In this document: positions 33,909-39,174 of the stretch, piece after piece
Position numbering within the stretch: the first letter of the stretch is position 1
Layout: each line of letters begins with the position of its first letter
Assembly: GCA_025361285.1 (NCBI GenBank)
Contig: JANYAP010000174.1
Coordinates: forward strand, 1-39,174
Origin: Bacteroidales bacterium
GTDB lineage: Bacteria; Bacteroidota; Bacteroidia; Bacteroidales; JAAUTT01
Length of the DNA stretch: 39,174 nt
Reading direction: 5' to 3'
Notes under the pieces: generated by a model
What the model saw: the letters and a program-made list of their open reading frames with translations, nothing else
What the model was told of the DNA's origin: nothing
Databases searched by the model: none
Program-made: the position numbers and the translations under genes

Positions 33909-34358
33909 TTATTCTTTTATTTCGCCCAATGTTTCGGCAGGAACTTCAGCAGTTTCAGCAGTTTCCGCATCTTCTTCTAAATCAATTATATTGTTACTTA
34001 ATAGTAAGCCATACCAAGTTAGAACCTTTTTTATATCAGACGGATACACTTTTTCGCGATTGTATTCGGGAAGAATTTTCTCGAAATATTTTTTTAATTG
34101 ATCGGGTGTCGATTTAGGATCGATAGTTGGACCGCCGTTTTCTTTTTGAAATATTGAGCGAAGTATCACTTTTAGAGGCACTTCCTTGTCATCGGTAAAA
34201 ATAGCTATGTCGTCTAACGCGCTAACTCGCGAAGAGCCTGATGCGGTCATACGCTTTTTATCAATTAATCCTTCCACAATAACTCCACCACGCCCTTGCG
34301 AAACAAAACGAAACAATCCGCTATAACCCGAGATTGCCATGATATCTTTGAGATTCAT
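33909..34358 (-). CDS. DUF5606-family protein (Bacteroidota-specific)
   Basis: A 149-residue soluble protein. The start NLKDIMAISGYSGLFRFVSQGRGGVIVEGL and SSRVSALDDIAIFTDD are the recognisable core of the Bacteroidota protein family annotated DUF5606. The C-terminus is an acidic, low-complexity tail (about 125-149, Glu/Ala-rich). Its biochemical role is unknown. It is the last gene of the nusB-to-DUF5606 run, 43 bp after the TerB/DnaJ gene, and is followed by a terminator. Confidence 0.85.
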   Translation of the reverse strand: MNLKDIMAISGYSGLFRFVSQGRGGVIVEGLIDKKRMTASGSSRVSALDDIAIFTDDKEVPLKVILRSIFQKENGGPTIDPKSTPDQLKKYFEKILPEYNREKVYPSDIKKVLTWYGLLLSNNIIDLEEDAETAETAEVPAETLGEIKE

Positions 34359-34401
34359 ATTTTAAAAACTTTTTTATTAACGATGCGAAATTAAGAAAAC
34401 T

Positions 34402-35118
34402 CTATACTATTCCACGTTCTTTTTTAATTTTTTCGTATGCTTCGTTAAGTTTTTGAAACTTTTCGTTAGCTCCCTTTTTCATATCTTCGCCCAAATAAGC
34501 TACCTTGTCGGGGTGATATTTCATTGCCATTGAGCGATACGATTTTTTTAACTCGTCGTTAGTGGCTGTGCTATCAACTTCAAGTATCTTATAATAATCC
34601 TCGAAGGTATTTTTAAACATTGAGCGGATTGATTCCTTATCCTTTGTTGTTAAACCTAATTTAATGGATATTAGCTCCAAAAGTCGTTCTTCGGCTACGT
34701 CTAAGTGTCCATCGGAATTAGCCAAACCATACAGAAAATGCATAAGCTGAAGACGCGATGAATAATCGACATGCGCCGATATTTGATCGCAAACGGCCTC
34801 TACTGGTATTTCCTGCTTTAAGAGGTCGCGTAACATCTGCAATGCCTCTTGCGCTCCATCGGCGCCAAAACTATGAATAAGAAACTTTTTCACGTAATCG
34901 AGTTCGGCTTTTACCACCTTGCCATCAGCTTTCATTAATGCCGCCATTAGCACTAATAAACTCATGGCATAGTCGCCCGATGTAGTTGTTCCTAGCCTAT
35001 TTGGTGATGTTTCGATGCCATCGACTACCGATCCTAGAAAAAAACCAAATAACCCTCCAATTGGTCCCAGAAAAGCAAATCCAAGGCCTCCCCCAATCCA
35101 TTTTGCAAATTTTCCCAT
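34402..35118 (-). CDS. TerB-like plus C-terminal J-domain protein (DjlA-like co-chaperone)
   Basis: A 238-residue protein. The first 30 or so residues are Gly/Phe-rich and hydrophobic, able to associate with the membrane. A TerB-like helical domain (about 48-160) follows, with MKADGKVVKAELDYVKKFL and NSDGHLDVAEERLLELI as its two halves. A J-domain (about 174-236) carries YYKILEV and the HPD tripeptide (202-204) needed to stimulate DnaK. This order matches DjlA-type co-chaperones. It lies 1 bp downstream of coaE, so the two are almost certainly co-translated. Confidence 0.87.
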   Translation of the reverse strand: MGKFAKWIGGGLGFAFLGPIGGLFGFFLGSVVDGIETSPNRLGTTTSGDYAMSLLVLMAALMKADGKVVKAELDYVKKFLIHSFGADGAQEALQMLRDLLKQEIPVEAVCDQISAHVDYSSRLQLMHFLYGLANSDGHLDVAEERLLELISIKLGLTTKDKESIRSMFKNTFEDYYKILEVDSTATNDELKKSYRSMAMKYHPDKVAYLGEDMKKGANEKFQKLNEAYEKIKKERGIV

Positions 35119-35119
35119 T

Positions 35120-35710
35120 CTATATACTTCTTGTAATTAATATGCTGTGTAGTTTGTTAACTTGTTCTATCACACTTTGTTGCTCGTTATTATATATTAC
35201 ATAATCGGAGCGTTTAACCTTATCGCTTTCAGGCAATTGATTATTTATTCGGTTCATTATCTGATCTATGGAAATGTTATCGCGATTTACAACTCGCTCT
35301 ATACGTAAGTTTTCGGGTGCAAATACGGTAACCATAACATCCATAAGTTTATATGCATTGCTTTCGAAAAGAAGAGCCGCTTCTTTAATTACGTATAAAT
35401 TGGTGTAATGAAGCTTGCACCAATCATCAAAATCGGTATTTACTGCCGGATGAACTACCGAATTAACATATTCGAGTGCTTTTTTGTCATTAAAAATTAT
35501 CTCAGCCAGATATTGCTTGTCGAGCTGGTTATTTATATATAGTTTTTCGCCCCACCGATTAGAAAGAGCTTGTTTTAATGTTAAGTTATTATTCATTAGC
35601 CATTTAGCTCTAATATCGGCGTTGTAAACGCTTATTCCAAGGTGCGTTAACATTTCGCAAACAATCGATTTTCCGCTGCCAATTCCCCCAGTGATGCCTA
35701 CTTTAATCAT
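35120..35710 (-). CDS. coaE: Dephospho-CoA kinase
   Basis: A 196-residue P-loop kinase catalysing the last step of coenzyme A synthesis, phosphorylating dephospho-CoA at the ribose 3'-hydroxyl. G8-G-I-G-S-G-K-S15 is the Walker A loop. YNADIRAKWLM is the family's dephospho-CoA-binding block. NSVVHPAVNTDF and KEAALLFESNAYKLMDVMVTV are also diagnostic. The start overlaps the stop of ybbR by four bases (ATGA), and the stop is 1 bp from the next gene. Confidence 0.94.
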   Translation of the reverse strand: MIKVGITGGIGSGKSIVCEMLTHLGISVYNADIRAKWLMNNNLTLKQALSNRWGEKLYINNQLDKQYLAEIIFNDKKALEYVNSVVHPAVNTDFDDWCKLHYTNLYVIKEAALLFESNAYKLMDVMVTVFAPENLRIERVVNRDNISIDQIMNRINNQLPESDKVKRSDYVIYNNEQQSVIEQVNKLHSILITRSI

Positions 35711-36705
35711 TTTTCGATAATGTATTCTACACTTTTAGGTTGAAAGGTAATGTTATTTACCATGAAAGGTATTTTTGCGAGTTTAATCTTAACTTTGTTT
35801 GAATAGTTAGTCTTCAGTATGTTATAATCGATTGTTGCCCGAAACATAAACGGGGTCATTTTACTGTAATCGGAAAGTCCCACCCAACATGAAAGGGTAA
35901 TGTATGAAGGGAATGTTTTCAATTTTAGGCTGTCGGGCAAATTTTCGGGCTCGATAGGTATATTTAAAACCATTTCGGTATATTTTACAACCGGAATAGT
36001 TGCAACAACTGTGGTTGTGGTAAATATAAATTTCGGTATTGATAAAAGCGTAACTTCTTTGCTAACTGTGTCTTTTATTTCATTTAGCGTTAACATGTTA
36101 GTAGATACATATTTTAATGTATCCAATATTACTTGCGGACCACTAACTATAACGCTATCGGGGCGGATAATTATCTTACCATGTGGCATAAACTGCTTAG
36201 CGTAACTAAGGTTCGATACCAATTGCACGGGAACTTTTTTGTCAACAATGTCGGTAAAGTTAAAAAAAAGTGTATCGGGCAATATCGAAATTACTTGAAT
36301 TTCGGCATCTAATTGATTACTAATCCACTCCTTTGTGTTTTGACTTAGTAAGTAATATAAGTACCGATTTCCCGTTTGCTTAATTTCGGCACCAAATATA
36401 CTGATAGACAGTTTTATGGGATTGATATACGAAAAGAGTTTCGTTTTCAAAATAGTAAACCCAAATCCCTTAACCTTTATATTAAGCTTTTCGGGAGGAG
36501 TCAACGCAAGAACTTTCCCCTTTGGTAAACTCTGATATACAACAGGATAACTTATAATAGTAGTATATTCCTTACTTAATGCAATAAGATACCAGCAAAT
36601 TATAGATACAACAAAAAATAACAGATAGATTAAAGGATTTCTTTTATTTTTAACCTGTTCTCTATCTGTTACATTAGATAATTTGTTCTTAAGTTCGGAT
36701 TCCAT
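35707..36705 (-). CDS. YbbR-like domain protein (CdaR-like)
   Basis: A 332-residue protein anchored by one N-terminal membrane segment (about 27-46) with the rest outside the cytosol. The body has YbbR-type beta-strand repeats: an early YPVVYQSLPKGKVLALTPPEKLNIKVKG, a middle KVPVQLVSNLSY...PDSVIVSGPQVILDTL and a later VLNIPIEPENLP. In Firmicutes such proteins bind and modulate the diadenylate cyclase CdaA. No cyclase is in this window. In Bacteroidota the gene often stands next to coaE and yajC, as here. Confidence 0.85.
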   Translation of the reverse strand: MESELKNKLSNVTDREQVKNKRNPLIYLLFFVVSIICWYLIALSKEYTTIISYPVVYQSLPKGKVLALTPPEKLNIKVKGFGFTILKTKLFSYINPIKLSISIFGAEIKQTGNRYLYYLLSQNTKEWISNQLDAEIQVISILPDTLFFNFTDIVDKKVPVQLVSNLSYAKQFMPHGKIIIRPDSVIVSGPQVILDTLKYVSTNMLTLNEIKDTVSKEVTLLSIPKFIFTTTTVVATIPVVKYTEMVLNIPIEPENLPDSLKLKTFPSYITLSCWVGLSDYSKMTPFMFRATIDYNILKTNYSNKVKIKLAKIPFMVNNITFQPKSVEYIIEK

Positions 36706-36740
36706 AATGGAACGAATTATTTCGTTACCAAAGCAACAAT

Positions 36741-37064
36741 TTATTTCTGAGCATTCAGGTCGGAAGGATCTCTAAGAACGGCACTTTTGTCGACTTTAAT
36801 GTTCACGTTGTTATCTACTTCTAATACAAGTGTTTGATCGGTTACCTCCGAAATTTTACCATAAATGCCACCAGTAGTAATTACTTTGTCGCCTTTTTTA
36901 AGCGAGCTACGGTAAGTAACAAGGTCTTTTTGGCGTTTCATTTGTGGGCGAATCATAAAGAAATAAAATACTACAATAATAAGCAGTAATGGAAGAAGCG
37001 ACATTAATGGGTTTGAACCAGGAGCCGATGGAGCCATTAGCATGATGTTTGATAATACTGTCAT
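36741..37064 (-). CDS. yajC: Preprotein translocase subunit YajC
   Basis: A 107-residue Sec-accessory protein. One transmembrane helix (about 19-38, rich in Leu/Ile/Phe) is followed by the family's RPQMKRQKD signature and the YRSSLKKGDKVITTGGIYGKI block typical of YajC. It associates with SecDF in the inner membrane and assists protein export. It sits between ybbR (35 bp) and the DUF1573 gene (15 bp). Confidence 0.94.
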   Translation of the reverse strand: MTVLSNIMLMAPSAPGSNPLMSLLPLLLIIVVFYFFMIRPQMKRQKDLVTYRSSLKKGDKVITTGGIYGKISEVTDQTLVLEVDNNVNIKVDKSAVLRDPSDLNAQK

Positions 37065-37079
37065 AAAAATATATTTAAT

Positions 37080-37502
37080 TTATTTTGGTGAAACAACTTC
37101 GCATTTTAGCATTAAAATTTTTGAACTTGGAGTAGCATTCGACTCTACTGTTATGTTTTTACTTTGCAAGCCCATTTTACCTTTACTATCGAATACAACT
37201 TCAATTGTACTCGACTGTTTGGCGGGAATGGGTTTGTTACTCCATTTTGCGGCGGTGCAGCCACAACTGGCGGTTACCGATACAATAATTAAATCGTTTT
37301 TGCCTCTATTTTCGAAGGTAAAATTGTGAACTACCTTTTCACCTTGAGTAATTTTTCCTGCATCGAACACATTATCAGTAAAATACATAAATGCCGAATT
37401 AGCAGTACTGTCGTTAAAGTTTTTAGCGCCTTCCTTTTGCGTGCTACTATTGCATCCTGCAAAGATACCAATAACCGCAATGATAAGACCTATTTTTTTC
37501 AT
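37080..37502 (-). CDS. DUF1573-family lipoprotein
   Basis: A 140-residue lipoprotein. The signal peptide ends at IFAGC (Cys17), giving a lipid-anchored mature protein. The DUF1573 immunoglobulin-like domain is recognised by FDAGKITQGEKVVHNFTFEN, VTASCGCTAA (Cys80, Cys82) and SKGKMGLQSKNITVESN. The ATG at 37502 is chosen because it starts the signal peptide; an upstream in-frame ATG at 37595 would add 31 residues that spoil it. The function of the family is not established. The position between nusB and yajC is conserved in Bacteroidota. Confidence 0.9.
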   Translation of the reverse strand: MKKIGLIIAVIGIFAGCNSSTQKEGAKNFNDSTANSAFMYFTDNVFDAGKITQGEKVVHNFTFENRGKNDLIIVSVTASCGCTAAKWSNKPIPAKQSSTIEVVFDSKGKMGLQSKNITVESNATPSSKILMLKCEVVSPK

Positions 37503-37656
37503 CTGTACAACAGTGTTTTTTAAAGGTGCGATGCCGCCCACATGATGATTCTGTTTATGCAAGTTTGTGTTTTGAGAAAAACATGCTCGGTTCATATTTC
37601 AATTTTAAAACAATTAACAAATTAAACGTATTTTTTTTATTCGAGCAAGCAAAAAC

Positions 37657-38610
37657 CTAACCTTTTGTTTCGCTTATAAGTCCACGCCCAGTTTTAGTAA
37701 TTTTATTTTCCTTATACAAGTCGGCAAGTATCTTATCTAGGATACCATTTATAAATTCGTTACTTTTTAAATTGGAGTAATATTTGGCAATTTCGAGATA
37801 CTCGTTTATGGTAACCTTTACCGGAATGCTAGGAAACTCGGTTAATTCGGCAATAGCAACTTCCATAATTACAATATCCATTAAAGCAATACGATCTAAA
37901 TCCCAATTTTTAGTGTATTTTTCAACCCTTTTGCGGTTTTCCTTTTTGCTTAGGAGGGTTTTCCTTAAAAGTATTTTTCCAAATTCCTCATCGTCAGCGT
38001 TTTTATAAAGTTCCATTAACGATGGATTGTTTTTTGTTTCCTTAAATTTTTCGATAGTTTTAACAATCATGTTAACAACAAATTCGATATCATCGTTCCA
38101 GTAAATGCTTTGTTCCTCAAGTATTTGGTACAGAAGTTCCCAATCTTCGAATTCGTTTACGAATACGTCTATAACAAATTGTTTATCATCGTTATAAGTA
38201 CACGATGGATTTTCTACGTATTGTTTGTAATAGCTCGAATCGAGCATTTTCTGGCAAAGCCGCTTTACTAGTTCGGGATATTCGGAGGAAGGTAGTTTAA
38301 AAGATTTTATATACTTTATAAATTGGTCGTTATTACGCAATTGTGCAATAACCTTATTGTCGATAATGCGGGTATTGGGGTTTAAATCGGTTTGGGTAGG
38401 AAGTATTTTATTACGAGCTATTTCGTTGCGGTCGGCAATATAATCAATTGTTTGTATCAGAAGAAGAATAAGATAGTGATATAAATCGTAAGTTTTTCGA
38501 ACACTTAATTGCAACTCTTTTTCCGATTTGTCAATGGAGAAACTTTCGCCAGTTAAATTTGCGTATAGAACCTGAACGATTTTTGTTCGAATTAATCTTC
38601 TGCTAATCAT
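37657..38610 (-). CDS. nusB: Transcription antitermination factor NusB (long Bacteroidota form)
   Basis: A 317-residue protein, about twice the length of E. coli NusB (139). The start SRRLIRTKIVQVLYA matches the RNA-binding Arg-rich helix 1. The C-terminal third holds the main family block: WDLDRIALMDIVIMEVAIAEL, then IPVKVTINEYLEIAKYYS and SNEFINGILDKI. The middle (about 60-225) is helical, charged and specific to Bacteroidota-type NusB. NusB with NusE binds boxA RNA during rRNA transcription. It is the first gene of the operon. Confidence 0.92.
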   Translation of the reverse strand: MISRRLIRTKIVQVLYANLTGESFSIDKSEKELQLSVRKTYDLYHYLILLLIQTIDYIADRNEIARNKILPTQTDLNPNTRIIDNKVIAQLRNNDQFIKYIKSFKLPSSEYPELVKRLCQKMLDSSYYKQYVENPSCTYNDDKQFVIDVFVNEFEDWELLYQILEEQSIYWNDDIEFVVNMIVKTIEKFKETKNNPSLMELYKNADDEEFGKILLRKTLLSKKENRKRVEKYTKNWDLDRIALMDIVIMEVAIAELTEFPSIPVKVTINEYLEIAKYYSNLKSNEFINGILDKILADLYKENKITKTGRGLISETKG

Positions 38611-38814
38611 TACTTAAAGAACTTAATTTTTTGTACCTAAAACACGAACTTACAAAAAGGCTATTAACTTGTATATCAAACAATATAAATATTTGAATTT
38701 TACATGCACGTGAGATTTTTTTATATATGCCTTATAATCACGCATATGCTAAAATCATTGAATATGCAAATATTTATTGTTTTATAAAGTTCGTCCGTTT
38801 CTTCAAACAGGGTG

Positions 38815-38822
38815 CAAAATTA
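38815..38822 (-). promoter_or_regulatory. Candidate -7 box (TAATTTTG on minus) upstream of nusB
   Basis: Plus-strand CAAAATTA is the reverse complement of TAnnTTTG, and G before it gives TTTGC. It lies 205 bases upstream of the nusB ATG, so the leader would be long. No -33 element was seen. Confidence 0.3.
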
Positions 38823-38910
38823 GCAAAAAAATCGAAGCTTTTATGAGGTTTTGATACGAAACTAAATATATTTAATTTAACAAGTGGGACAGGAGATTCG
38901 TCATTGTAAA

Positions 38911-39000
38911 TTTCATAATTCAAAGGTTCGGTAAACTTATAATTTTTCATTTCCAAGTACTTGTAATACGTTGAAATAAAAATATTTCAAGTTGAAAAAT
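38911..39000 (-). repeat. Dispersed intergenic element, copy B
   Basis: Its reverse complement aligns over about 85 bp with 30157-30250. It contains a perfect short hairpin TTGAAATA-AAA-ATATTTCAA-like (38971-38990) and the word TTTACCGAAC shared with both other copies. Confidence 0.6.
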
Positions 39001-39130
39001 GTACCTAAGTATTGAATAAAGTATCCATATTGTAACGGAACTTCATATTTAAAACCCTGTATTTATCCTTGTAACAAATTGGTATAAAATTACTTACGCG
39101 TGGTTGTTAGTTTTTTGTAGGTGACCACAT

Positions 39131-39157
39131 CTACTTTTTTGTCGGGTAAAAAAGTAG
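39131..39157 (+). repeat. Perfect 10-bp hairpin CTACTTTTTT/AAAAAAGTAG
   Basis: A seven-base loop GTCGGGT separates the arms, and GTATTTTTAC follows. It may be a terminator or leader structure of a gene beyond the edge. Confidence 0.45.
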
Positions 39158-39174
39158 GTATTTTTACATCAATT

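Larger units (their letters stand above)
38611..39174. other. 564-bp AT-rich region at the window edge, no convincing gene
   Basis: It holds the upstream region of nusB, a dispersed element (38911-39000) and a hairpin at 39131-39157. A minus-strand frame from ATG 38950 to 38774 (58 codons, MKNYKFTEPLNYEIYN...) has protein-like composition. It starts inside the dispersed element and has no recognised family, so I do not call it a gene. Confidence 0.5.

Noticed and set aside
38774-38950. 58-codon minus-strand frame (MKNYKFTEPLNYEIYN...)
   Set aside because: It starts within the dispersed element and overlaps the upstream region of nusB. No family match is recognised, and copy A of the element has stops in the same phase.

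Overview
The window looks like a chromosome segment of a Bacteroidota (Bacteroidales/Marinilabiliales-like) bacterium. The grounds are AT-rich DNA, Bacteroidota-type -7 promoter boxes (TAnnTTTG), few strong Shine-Dalgarno sites, a giant PKD-repeat protein with a type IX secretion sorting domain, and the order nusB - DUF1573 - yajC - ybbR - coaE with a Bacteroidota-type long NusB and a DUF5606 protein. No rRNA, tRNA or CRISPR array was seen.

Layout. 1-900: the 3' end of a PD-(D/E)XK-type gene and a small nitroreductase. 1059-8294 (minus): a 2411-residue secreted PKD-repeat protein. 8739-12249 (plus): an envelope/glycan group made of a GT51 transglycosylase with a large N-terminal extension, a family 2 glycosyltransferase and a membrane-anchored polysaccharide deacetylase. 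12490-25473 (plus): a 13-kb metabolic locus with three ceramidase-family hydrolases (two are tandem paralogues), a DegT-type aminotransferase, a Gfo/Idh/MocA oxidoreductase, a PIG-L deacetylase, a divergent NagB-like protein, a CBM9-like lipoprotein, an APC permease and a PPi-type phosphofructokinase. A toxin-antitoxin unit interrupts this locus at about 19622-20484. It has the architecture of a single integron-type gene cassette, and its HigB toxin and HigA antitoxin are fused in one frame. 25612-29875 (minus): a frameshifted small gene, a GNAT-like protein, a PAP2 membrane phosphatase/transferase and a PAS histidine kinase. 30288-33652 (minus): a 2-keto-3-deoxygluconate module (kdgK, KDPG aldolase, MFS transporter). 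33909-38610 (minus): the housekeeping operon from nusB to DUF5606.

How the genes may work together. The 12490-25473 locus has outer-surface or periplasmic hydrolases, a binding lipoprotein, one inner-membrane permease and cytosolic amine, redox, deacetylase and isomerase chemistry, but no SusCD pair and no local regulator. The simplest reading is a pathway for an N-acylated amino sugar or amino-cyclitol (or its lipid conjugate) that has not been described as such. The substrate cannot be read from sequence. The ceramidase-family proteins lack the family's usual Ser in the GNLS/GDVS motif, and the NagB-like protein has a changed active-site loop, so the standard annotations probably mislead.

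Limits. All family assignments come from reading motifs by eye. No database search, structure prediction or folding calculation was run.
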